A stretch of DNA of 64,000 bases. It comes from Syngnathus acus. Taxonomy: Eukaryota > Chordata > Actinopteri > Syngnathiformes > Syngnathidae. Position numbers and translations under genes: made by a program. The DNA lies in contig NC_051106.1 in the NCBI RefSeq assembly GCF_901709675.1, positions 7,016,001-7,080,000 of the forward strand. Direction: 5' to 3'. The notes beneath the pieces were generated by a model, which was given only the letters and a program-made list of their open reading frames with translations, made no database searches and was not told the origin of the DNA. Below are positions 47,101 to 64,000 of the stretch, in pieces. Position 1 is the first letter of the stretch; each line of letters begins with the position of its first letter.

Positions 47101-50100
47101 TCAGTACAGCGCTAATACTCGGCTGTATTGAATATGATTCTTTGAATGTGCTGACGTAATGATGCTGCAGGTGCTCAGAATTGTGACTCATCATTAAATG
47201 CGGCCCATAAATAAGCACACGGCGTCAACGTCACATTGTGCCACGACGTGCGTCAGCCCCGAGTCCTTGGCAGGGGGAATTATAAGGATGAGTATTGTGG
47301 GGGGGCACTGCAAGAGCAAATGTGGCGAGGCAAGCATGCAGTGTCTGTCATTGATTTTTTTTGTAGCCATTCGTTTTCCTGAGGCTCCTGTCTTCCCACG
47401 CAAAAAAACATGAATGAGTTGCCAGCGCACCGCACCGTTGAAAGAACACAAGAATATAATGCAACCTTCAATGGAGCAGCAGCATTATTTATTTTATTTA
47501 TTTGCTTTCAGATCTTTCCGTATGCTACTGAGGCATAGCGGCCAATTGTTAAAAAAAAATAAAAATGCTTTAAGCTGTCCATTGCAGCTTTAATTATAGT
47601 TATAGCCAAAGTCTAATCATTCCTTCAGCACTTGAAACCCGTTAGTTAGCAAATAGGCCGTTAGCGTTCCCTTCCTGCTGGCATTTAGCCCGTTAGCGTT
47701 CACTTCATACTGGTGTTATATGTTGCCGCGCGTGTCTCGAATCGGCTCATTTGCCCAGCTGCTGCTTCTGGCACGGCAGGAGGTCTCCCACTCCTGCCTT
47801 GTGCAATGAATAATTGATTCCCTCCGGACTCCTCCTTTGCCTAACACACCACGCTAAAGGTTTTCATTTCCATCCCCCTGCCTTACATGAGATGCTATCA
47901 TTGATTTCTACAACAAACTCTGGCTACAGCATCTCTTTGTGAGACCCCGAGGTTAGATGCTTGTGTGGGTGGGTATAAAAATATCGATGGAAACAGACCA
48001 AAATTCACCAGTGCTGAAGATGTTAACATCAAGCTGGGTTGTTCTGGTGGAAAGTGGGCCACTTCAAATTGTACATGCTTTGTCCCCTCTGGGTCGGGGT
48101 TACTGCAAGTTTAAGAAGATGTCAAGGGTGTGTGATTATTTTATTATTAGTCTGACAAGTGGTGAAGAGACAGAGACATAGAGAGAGAGAATCTGGGCCC
48201 AGAAGTGAAAACCGGCTAAGAACTTTAAATGCCAGTTGTTCACATCACGCAATACTTCCTTCTGTTCATTCTGTTATCTAATCTTTTCTCCCCACAGACA
48301 ACTATAATGTTGTGTTATGTAACTCGTGTTTACCATCAATTGTCAACACGTCACTGAGCATTATGGCTCGTCTCAAAATGCCTCAAGTTATGATTGAGCT
48401 TCCAGCTTGTTATCTTTCAACTGTTCTACTCACCTTGATGAGAGCCTCCAGCTCGTCGGGTGTGACGCACGAGTGTCTTGCCAGGAAGGAAGCCTTCTCC
48501 AGGGTGATGCTGGTCTTCTGGTCACTTTCAAACGGCTGCTCCAGCGCCCTAAAGGCCAGCCCCCCGCACACCAGGTACAGGACCACCACGACGAAGACAG
48601 CCAGCACGGTCTTCCACTTCATGACAGACTGCAGAGCCGCCAGCGAGCCGTCGCAACCAGTGTCCATGCTGGCCACCACGCTAGCCGAGCGTGATGAGAT
48701 GGACAGGCGAGGCAGGGTGCAGTGGCTGTTGGTTTTGGGTTCGCAGCCCATCGGGTTCTGCATGGTGGCCACGCTAGCCTGGACCAGGCTGGACTTCACC
48801 AGACCCGGCTGGGGCTTCTTGGGAGGGACCAAGTTGGACTGGACCGCCACTGGAAAACATGGAGAGGACGGTTTGTAGTAGATGTGTGGAGATAACTTCA
48901 TTTCCGCCTGCAGGCTGCGATACCAAAAGCAACCTTTAAATTGTCTCATCATCTGAGGAATGAGTTTTAGGCGCTCCGCATTAAAGCCATTAGTCAAGCG
49001 GAAGGGAGCCTCAGAAGCCTGTCGGCGGCCGTTGCCTATATTGCTAATGGAGAAGAAAACCCCATCACCATTTATGGGACCACATTCGATGAAAAAAAAG
49101 ATTCTGACCTACATTACATATGTAAATATGTAAATCATAACTAGAAAGGATTTTATTGAAATTGATCACATTGGGGTCAATTTTTGTTTATGCTTGTTAA
49201 GAATAAGCATTAACCACGCCACTTTGCCAAATGAAACAAATTTGTTCCAGACGCCTTTTTTTGTTTTTGAAGGCTGATGTTTGATGTGACACGTGCACAC
49301 ACACACACATCTATGCTGGCGCACGAGCACAATAGTGGGATGAGTCAAGGACATCCAGGAAGCATCCCATGCACACCCACAGCACTTATGAATCTTGTTA
49401 CTTTATCCTGATTGGACTACTGAATCAATTACGACTAAGTGATTTTACTTTCTGTTCTCCCCAATAACACTCCATATTGACAGCCGCAGTCTATATTTAG
49501 AACACAAAATAAACGACAACTTTAAGAACGAAGCAGCAGAAAGACTCTCGGCGAATTAGTAGTCAAGAATGCATGCGATGAGGTCATTATGACGGGAAGC
49601 TAATCTTACAAAGACATAAATTGTATTCTGTTAAAGTGAAAATGAATTAGAACGTGCATGTTATGGAAATTCATGTACCTTTAAGTATGGTGATAGTTTG
49701 ACTGAGGAAGAACTCAAACTCAATTTATGGGAACATTTGGTTTAGAGGTTGCTCTGCATTCCAGACTGGATCGGGTTCGCCCTTCCACTGAACTGTATTG
49801 TAATATAAATTGTATTATCATTGCTTGTGACGCACGCATCCATCTAAAATCCAAGGCACTAACTCTGCCGCCTATTGATTGTGACTAATTGAATAAGGCT
49901 TGAGTGCAAAACCATATTTGCGTCTGATATTCCCTCTTCATGGGGAGCAAGCTGAGCCTCACAACAATATGAAGCTGCTGTCAGTATTGGCTCAGGTAAA
50001 TTGTTTTTTTGCACAAATGTGGTGATTATTTTCTTGGACTTACAATTCAATGAATTCTTGACACTAACAGTGGCTCAACAGCTCTAAACAAGTAAAATAA

Positions 50101-50647
50101 GTGGAAATAAGAAAGAGGCCTTATTTTGATTCCGATTTTTTTCCCCAAGTCATTACTTCCGGTTACAAAATAAAACTAAATTAAGCATCATCGTTTTCAC
50201 GTCACTTATTGGTAAACACAACACTCAAAAATTCAAAACAGTTTAAGGTGCAAAACAGCATTTGACTCGTGTATTTGACTCGTCAATCTTCCGATTGTAC
50301 ATCGTTTTGTTTTGAAATGACTTTGGTATTTTTGCTAACTTGCTATTTTACTACAATTTTGCACCTGTGCATTATTTAATGCAATTTTACAAGAAAAGTA
50401 TTTATATACTGTGCATTCCTGTAGTTCTATACAAAATAAGTGTAATTTAGAGTATATATTTGAAGAGTAAATGACAGACGTATACAAAAAACAAATAAAA
50501 GGACACTACACGTATCTATACTCACGTCTGTTGTAGGTGCTTTCATTCCACTGATTGTTTAAATTTAAAATCATACAAAAGTATGTACTGACCTTGTTCG
50601 GGGTCCCAGTTAACTTGTTTCCTCGGGTTTTCTATTGGGAATTTCAT
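44140..50647 (-). CDS. kcnk10: K2P potassium channel TREK-2
   Basis: Seven exons (minus): 50593-50647, 48434-48849, 45909-46026, 45342-45502, 45061-45253, 44833-44987 and 44140-44772, giving 576 residues (human 538 as I recall). Exon 1 encodes [18 protein letters not shown], matching one human TREK-2 N-terminal isoform. M1 is near 98-118. The P1 filter is TIGYG (about 196-199), followed by IFGIPLFGF, the M2 region. P2 reads TVGIGD (about 307-311), where TREK channels normally have GFG. M4 is followed by the AAEWKANV and [25 protein letters not shown]-tail that carries lipid, kinase and mechanical regulation in mammals. N-glycosylation is likely at NSS near 176. It forms dimeric background K+ channels in the plasma membrane (family knowledge). 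The exon 5 donor is weak (GTTTGT). A 60-nt in-frame stretch at 44773-44832 is taken as an intron; if retained it adds 20 residues. Confidence 0.93.
46027..48433 (-). other. kcnk10 intron 2
   Basis: A 2.4-kb intron between the M1 exon and the P1 exon. Apart from the TA tract and an imperfect tandem motif (ccgttagcgttc repeated near 47670-47701), I see no gene. Confidence 0.6.
46346..46426. repeat. (TA)n-rich low-complexity tract
   Basis: About 80 bp of imperfect TA/TACA repeats within kcnk10 intron 2, directly visible. Confidence 0.9.
48850..50592 (-). other. kcnk10 intron 1
   Basis: A 1.7-kb intron. Human KCNK10 has a second N-terminal isoform exon (MFFLYTDFF form, as I recall). I looked for it here and upstream and did not find it. 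Confidence 0.5.
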
Positions 50648-51819
50648 CTTTAAAAATATAATTCTAACGAATAAATAAATTAAAAACGTCGGGGAAATAA
50701 GGTAACCGTTTCAGAAAAGCAAAGCAAACGCATATACATGATTAAAAATAAAAATTCCCCACATCTTCACACTTCAGCATGTCTTCTTTTAAGGATGTGT
50801 CTGCTAATGACATGCGAGCAAATAACCGCATTGTCTGCTGTTCGAGTGTCCCCTCCTTTTTTCTGCATTTCGTCTGGATCAAGTGAGATACTTTTGTTTT
50901 CAAGCGAGGGAAAACCGCAAGTCACCCCAGACAAACACACAAATGCACGCACACAAGGGACTGGCAAGCCCGGTGGGTGCCCACCCAACTTTATGCACTC
51001 GCCTCGAATAGAACAACGAGGGCGTAGGCAAAAAAAAAAAAAAGGATGCTCTGCTTCCTTTATCGCATTCCCAATGGTTCTCAAGCAAACATGAATCTAC
51101 TCTCCAGCGTCACAAATCTATTTGCAATACTTACTCTTGTGTTTTTTTCCAGGCAGGCGAAAAAAAAAATTAGATATATATTTTTTTATTCCTTCATCGT
51201 AGCAGGCAGCCGGTGAGTGTGTGAGCACATGGTGCAAAGCGGCGAGTCACGCCCAACCATTGGTGGACCTCCACGGTGACATCATTCATATGTATGAGGA
51301 GCATATGCATTATTCATGAACCTGCAGACCTTTAAGAAAAATATACAGGCTGCAACATATGAAATAATTAATTATTAGGAGAATTTGTAGAAAAAAATCT
51401 TAACTTAAAGATTTATTTGCTTGTATAGGTTAGCCACCCTGATATACAGATAAACCAGTAAAGATGGGGGATCAATTTTCAATCAATGCAAGAATAGCAA
51501 TTCATATTATCTTATGATCATATCTATAAGGGAGACAATACATGCTTATAATTCATTTCAAATTGTTTTAAATTTTGAAAACGTTCAAGAATTTGCGTCA
51601 GACATCACCCGTTTTGAAGTTCCACCTTCTCTTTCTTTCTTTGCGCATGCGCGAATAGTGGAGTGACGTCACCGTTCTCAGCAACCGGCATGGCGACGGC
51701 GAAGCTTTGGGATCCTCCATTCGTGCGATAAGAAGCTAGAATGTCAATAATAATCCCCGTTGTGATTTCTAGATGTGTTAAGGCTTTGTCGTTGCACTTT
51801 TGCAATAGTTTGGGAGAAA
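50648..51819. promoter_or_regulatory. Divergent promoter interval of kcnk10 and spata7
   Basis: About 1.2 kb separates the two opposing coding starts. Near spata7 are an NRF-1-type palindrome GCGCATGCGC (51643-51652) and a full CRE TGACGTCA (51664-51671), both about 150-180 bp before the spata7 ATG. A CCAAT box (as attgg) lies near 51260 on the kcnk10 side. The CRE/NRF-1 pair is typical of housekeeping-type TATA-less promoters. An RFX-like X-box might exist near 51680-51700 (agcaaccggcatggcgac) but is imperfect. Confidence 0.5.
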
Positions 51820-54511
51820 ATGGGATACGTTGACATGGATTCGAGGAGACGTACGTAACCGTGCTTAGCATTAGCAATAGCTTTGCATAATGTATTATAG
51901 GCATGCAGAAAATGTCTTATATTATTGATAGTATATTATTGCCATTCTTCTTATTATTTTAGGGAGTGTATTATCGGGCCCTGGGTCCAGCCTTAACATC
52001 AGAGGGCAGGCATTGAAAAGTAGCCGTAAGTATTATTTTTACTAAGATTTTAAGACATTGTTGGTTGATTTTGAGAGCTGTTTCTGAGTGTCCTAATTAT
52101 TTTTCAGCATTTTCTCCTAACTCCTCCAACAAGTGGGCCCAAGGATTGATTAATGATCACATGATGTCTCACTACAAACGGATTTATTCAGCTAAAGGTG
52201 AGCTTTTAGAAACATGAACATCACAGCACGTAATAGTGAAAGTACAAGGAGCTGTCTCCTTCCCTCTCTGTAAAACAAATCATATTTTATGTTTCCTTGC
52301 AGCTGTTATCGACACCTCAGTACCCAAAAGCCTTACGCAAAGCGTGAAGTGTAAGTAACACGTCCCAGTTTATCTCTTAACACCAACATTCCGTGTGTAT
52401 AATAACATTGAGAAGATATTCGCATATGGTTTCATGTGTAAGCAGACAGCGACCGGATGAGACAGGAGTATTTGAAAAAAGGAGGTCGTCCCCAGTCAGC
52501 ACATTCGCTCTCGCACAGGAATAGCAGATGTTACTCGGCACAAGTAAGCAACTGGCACAGTTTTTTTTGATTGAACAATTTGCAGCAAGGCTCGGCCATT
52601 TACCGTGTCATTTTTCTTTTAGAGTCGATGTTCCATGCAGTCTGAATGCAGACCCTACCTCTGCTCAAGAAACTCTGTGCACTCCAGCCCTGGATTCAGC
52701 AGATTTTTTCATGCAAACGAGGTCTCCTCTCCATCCACTAAAGCTAATCATCAGCGCCCTTATTCCGCCGTGGAACTCAAGTTTCGAAGCCAGGAGCTGA
52801 CGTCCCGGGGGCGGCCGTCCGGATACCCGTGCGCCTCGGGCAAGCCGAGCTTCAAGGCCTTTCGCGATCCTGTGCAAAAGACGTACAGCGGTGACTTGCT
52901 TGAGAAACATTCGCAGCACTTCACCCAAGAAAAGCCTTTCACACCTAAGATGCTGAAGTCACAAAAGAGCTCGTACCTGTCTAGTTATCGCTACTATCGA
53001 GCACCGTGGGGCGCCAATCTGGCTGAGGAGAGCAACGACTTGAAAGCGGAGAAACGGTTAGTTACTGCAAAGTCTCACCTCTTCAAATTGATTCGTATTG
53101 TTGTTTGAACTGCTTCTTGCAGAGCAGAAACTGTGCCGCAGGAGTTGGATGAGCCACCTCAGGTTAGTTTGCATTCACAATCCTTGGCCCTAAAAAGAGA
53201 TTGAAGACAATTGTGTACAATTTTTATAGTCACTGTAAAATCAGTGTAGCACAATATTGGACATCTTTCTTTGTCCCAGGAACTCAATAAAGAGCAGCAG
53301 TCGGCTGAGGACAAGCTCACCGGCACGTATTCAATAACGGCAAAACACGATCCCTTCGACCATGCCACCAGGTAAAAGAATGCACAAAATGTGACTTTTG
53401 CAGTCCTATTAAAGCGATTCTTTCCTCTAGGTTCTCTTTCGAGAGTGGAAACACGTCTCCAAGTGCAGAGTAAATATGTCTTCATAACCTTTACTGCATT
53501 AAGATCAATAAGATCAATAAGAATCTGTTCTTTGACAGTGATGAAGAATTGATGTACCTTGAGTTTATTAATGATGTCACGGAAGACATCTTGTCCAGAG
53601 GATCAGTTTCAAACAGGTGAGGTCTGCAGTCAGTAAAACGTCATTTCCTGTTCCATGGTTGTTTTCATATCTTACAGATATATCTTGTGTGATCGGACTG
53701 GAGCACTTCTTTTTCGTTATTGGGTTAATAACCACTTTGGGTCGGCTTGAGTACATGATGGTAACATAACCGTTTGTCCTTCAAGGATCCTCGACCGGGT
53801 GGTACAGCGGCATATCGATATGAATCTGCATCGTCTGGATGAAGTAAGTATGCTTGAAGTGCATGTTGGGGAACCTGATTGAGATTTGTAGCAATAAACA
53901 TTTTGAAAGTCAAGCAAAGGCTTCAAGGTGTCACTGTCTTATTTTAGGCTAAAATGCGTCACCTTCTGGATATTCTGCGCAACAACCTGGATGAACCTTC
54001 CGCTGCGTCCTCCTACAGTGAGGGGCCTGGGAAAAAAGACCTGCTCGATAGCCTCATGGTGATGCCCGAATCGACGCTGGAGCGGGTGACAGCTGAAGAG
54101 GACGACAATCTCTTTGATTATGCAAGCGATCGCAATAATTCTCCCGAGCACTGCCTGGAGGAGCCCGTGTTGAGCTCTCCACAGCCGTGGTCTCCTGAAA
54201 GAAGTTCTTTGCTGACAGCGAGTGAAAAGACGGAGGAGGAGGACAATCGCGAAGAAGATGCGAATTATGAAGAAAAGGATGAAGGGGACTACCAACCGGT
54301 TGTGACAAAGCAGGAAGAGGCCTACGGTGTGGAGAGCCATCGGGACCAAGCAGGGTCAGACACTGAAGAAAACCGCAGTGTTCTTGAAGACCTGGAAAGA
54401 AGGTTTTCAGAGTCGCTGCGTGTTGAAAAATACGCTAAACGTGACAACGTGGACTCTCCCAGCGAGCAGCAAACATATACATTGGGTTCTGTCAGCGAAG
54501 ATGACTTTTGA
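51820..54511 (+). CDS. spata7: Spermatogenesis-associated protein 7 homolog
   Basis: Twelve exons, all phase-consistent: 51820-51850, 51963-52025, 52108-52197, 52303-52350, 52446-52543, 52623-53056, 53123-53162, 53280-53371, 53431-53469, 53539-53616, 53786-53843 and 53948-54511, giving 544 residues (human 599 as I recall). Matching blocks include HYKRIYSAKA in exon 3, SGDLLEKHSQHF with SYRYYRAP in exon 6, DDEELMYLEFINDVTEDIL in exon 10 and MRHLLDIL in exon 12. No enzyme motif or membrane segment is seen, and the C-terminus is long, acidic and low-complexity. In mammals SPATA7 is a photoreceptor connecting-cilium protein interacting with RPGRIP1. The first ATG (51820) is used; a second at 51835 starts MDSRR, closer to the human N-terminus, and may be the true start. 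Confidence 0.92.
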
Positions 54512-54717
54512 ATGTTTCACACACTAACATTTAGAGCCTCTAGAACACAGATGTGTTCCAATACAGTGTTTACTTGTTTTTCTTGCAATTTCACCTTTTC
54601 TCTTTTAAGAATTATCCTCTGCTATTTTCTGAAACCCCAAGCTATTCACTGTTTCTGCTCTTTCTGAAATACCTGAAGAGATCACAACAAAGCACTAGCG
54701 GAAAAGTAGTTCTTTGA

Positions 54718-54730
54718 CGCCACCTTGTGG
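54718..54730 (-). promoter_or_regulatory. CTCF-like motif
   Basis: Minus-strand CCACAAGGTGGCG, close to the CTCF core, in the spata7 3' UTR. Confidence 0.35.
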
Positions 54731-54965
54731 CATCTATTAGTAATTGTATTTTTTTGTGGACATGAGTTACTGGTCTATTAGTGGAGTTTCTTTACTCCCT
54801 GTCACACAGATGCTGCCCTATCTATTATTCTTTGCAAGAATATTGACTTTCGTTTATTCTGAAATAAGTAAAAAAAAAAAAAAAAGGCCTGGCTTGAAAT
54901 GACTGTGAAAAGGTTTGGGGTGGGTACGTATTCAGTGAGTCACCACAAAGTGTCTTTCAATTTGC

Positions 54966-54971
54966 AATAAA
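54966..54971 (+). promoter_or_regulatory. spata7: Polyadenylation signal of spata7
   Basis: First AATAAA after the spata7 stop, about 455 bp downstream, followed by T-rich sequence. Confidence 0.6.
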
Positions 54972-54999
54972 TATTTCTACAAGTCCTCTGCATTATTTG

Positions 55000-56357
55000 C
55001 ACGACCTATAATTGGGTGGAAAAAGAATGTGACCGCGGGGGCTATTTTGCAAACAAACGGTATTCTTTCACAATGCGATGTTTAGCGTGGGCGCGATAAG
55101 GGCCGTCAGCCGAGGTGGAAGGTAAACAAGGAGGTCAGCGGCCAGCAGGTCTTGGCAGCTGGTCCTCCAGGAGAATTCTCACCACTCGGCATTCCAGCTC
55201 TCTGAGGTCACGAAAATCCCCGTGTATCCCTCCGCGACGATGCCAGAAATACATACTTTATCAAAGCTTGTTGATGAATTTAAGCCATGCGGTATCATTT
55301 TGTTTACAATCAAAACTTTTCAAGTATACTTTGTTTTTCTTGGGCTTTCATCGAGTAATAAAACACATTTACAAAAGTTGTAGGTCCGCGGATGAAGACA
55401 CTTGTTGCGCCTCCAATCCCAGGAAGCAAAACACGCTTGGAACCCGAGTGATGCAGGACGCAGAGTGGGACACGAAGTGACACTTTTGCCCTTACCCAGG
55501 ATCGCACACGTTTGGGATTTAATGCAATTATTCTAAATTATTAAAAGAATAGTAGGTGCCTCGTGGTGGAGCTATCGCTGGGACTCAAGCCCTCTTGTCT
55601 TCGGAGCCGGACCTTTAAACTCTCCTGGCGGCTCAACGGTAACGACGAGCGGCTCCGGCCAAAATATTTACCGGCGACGTCAGCTACTCGCGGGTGTAGT
55701 CTACTTGCTGGGCCTGTGTTAGCGAGCTAAAGCTAAACCTGCAGATTTTGCATGTAAATACTCAATCGGATGACTCCCGAGACGATCTAAAGTACATGGC
55801 CGATTACTTTGACATAACGATCTTAACGATCGCATACCGGTAAAGCACTAAATGCCTAGTAGAGGAGTTGAAGAGAAGTTTGGCGTGTTCCGAACCTCGG
55901 GCAGGGATTTAGCGCTCCACAGTTGACTGTCTGGATCAGACTAATGTCCGGAGGCCGAATCACGATTGAAAATTAAGATCAAAACTGCCCCAGTGGAAAC
56001 CAAGTTGATTGCTCATTTTGTTGAACTGATTTGATTGATATATTTGGTCAAATTAGGTGATGCACGCGTGTGCAGTCATGGTCTTTGCAGTTGTGAATTT
56101 CAAAATCGATAAATACAGACTAAATCATCACTTTAGCTTGACTGTAATATTGTGATGCTGTAGAACTACACCAGATCACACTGAAGGAAAAAATGACTTG
56201 TGCTTTTTATCTTAATAATATATTTGGTGTCATCTGTTCAGGTCTGCCTAATAATGAGCCCCATGACTGACACCATTCCTAAAGTCTTATTAGAGGGGAC
56301 AGCGAAGCGAGTCATTTGCAAAGACTAAAACACGAACGACTCCCACCGGCGCGAATC
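55000..56357 (+). promoter_or_regulatory. ptpn21: Intergenic region and ptpn21 promoter/5' UTR
   Basis: GC rises at about 55560-55740, with a CRE-like cgacgtcag at 55675-55683. This is the likely ptpn21 promoter. A ctgttcag acceptor near 56241 could start the exon carrying the ATG, which implies at least one noncoding first exon. Its donor is not fixed. No other gene is seen. Confidence 0.4.
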
Positions 56358-63249
<6,892 letters not shown>

Positions 63250-64000
63250 GAAGTCCCAAAGATGTGTTCTGTGCTACTACTGGGCTGACCCACAACTCTT
63301 ATCAACAGTATTATAGTGTTGTTTTTTTTGACAGTGACTTTTGCTGTATAAAGCACTTTGAACAGCACTGCGCTGTAGCGCTTGAGCTGCATCAAAACTA
63401 TCGCGACATACCGAGTGGAAGGTGACAATGGAAAAAAAAAATATATCAAAAGATTTGTTTGTTTTAAACTTTTAATTTAAACATTTGAATAGTGCCTGCA
63501 GACTGTATTTTTTTTATATTTTAAGATGAAGGAACGTTTGATTGCAGTGAAAGAGTTTGTGTGGTGTTTCTGCGCGTGCTGAACTGCAACTAGGAAGTCA
63601 AAAGCAGAAAACGCATGCATGCATGCATGCATAATGACACTGTGTGACTTTTAAGACTTTCTACATTTGCTTCAGGGTTTCTGATCCCCCCCCCCCCCCA
63701 AAGCACTGATGGAGTCTTAGTGGAAAACACATTTATTTTGGTATCTGTCTGTCCATGTATTTGTTGATAATGTACACAATGTGAGTGTTGTGTGTTTACT
63801 GTACAAACTGTATAAAATCTATGATGCAAAAATGACATGGTGTCAAATAATGATACTATTCCATGAGAGACTACGTTGTGAGGTTACTGAGGTTGATGTC
63901 TACTGTTACAAAAGTGTCAGCAAGTTCATAATCCACGACAGACTGGGGTCCTGTTCAATTTATTTAAATGTTTTGATGAGTCATTAAAAAGAATAACAGC
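63250..64000 (+). other. ptpn21: ptpn21 3' UTR
   Basis: Sequence after the ptpn21 stop. It contains a (GCAT)5 run (63613-63632), a poly-C tract (about 63686-63699) and an ATTAAA at 63983-63988 close to the window end, the best-placed polyadenylation signal I see. Confidence 0.5.

Noticed and set aside
63613-63632. (GCAT)5 run as a possible CRISPR or regulatory array
   Set aside because: Simple tetranucleotide repeat in a 3' UTR. No spacer structure.

Overview
The window reads as a percomorph-type teleost fish genome: a compact vertebrate layout, AT-rich intergenic DNA, many CA/TG microsatellites, tRNA-derived SINE remnants, and gene content matching human 14q31-q32. The species cannot be named from the sequence alone. 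All family and human comparisons below are from memory, because no search could be run.

Region by region. Positions 1-18.1 kb hold no protein gene I can support. They contain microsatellites, a 109-bp tandem duplication, a 93-bp segment present twice without a mismatch, short TTAA-bounded inverted-repeat elements and several CTCF-like motifs. From 18.45 to 29.54 kb lies the two-exon homolog of human C14orf132 (+ strand), split by an intron of about 10.8 kb and probably followed by a long 3' UTR. On the minus strand at 33.1-35.9 kb, short exons in compatible phase give a previously unrecognised small protein of about 115 residues with a PDZ-like pattern. This is the most unusual signal in the window. 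At 36.1-40.7 kb are two tandem bradykinin-type GPCRs (bdkrb2, then bdkrb1). From 44.1 to 50.6 kb on the minus strand is the K2P potassium channel kcnk10 (TREK-2). At 51.8-54.5 kb is the ciliary/photoreceptor gene spata7 (+, 12 exons). At 56.4-63.2 kb is the FERM-domain tyrosine phosphatase ptpn21 (+, 18 coding exons).

The genes form two conserved neighbourhoods rather than an operon-like unit. C14orf132-BDKRB2-BDKRB1 and KCNK10-SPATA7-PTPN21 are separate blocks on human chromosome 14 as I recall it, and here they abut at about 41-44 kb. kcnk10 and spata7 are divergently transcribed, with coding starts about 1.2 kb apart. Exon boundaries were set by hand from GT/AG signals, phase continuity and remembered human protein sequences. 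The coding totals of the three large multi-exon genes all divide exactly by three.
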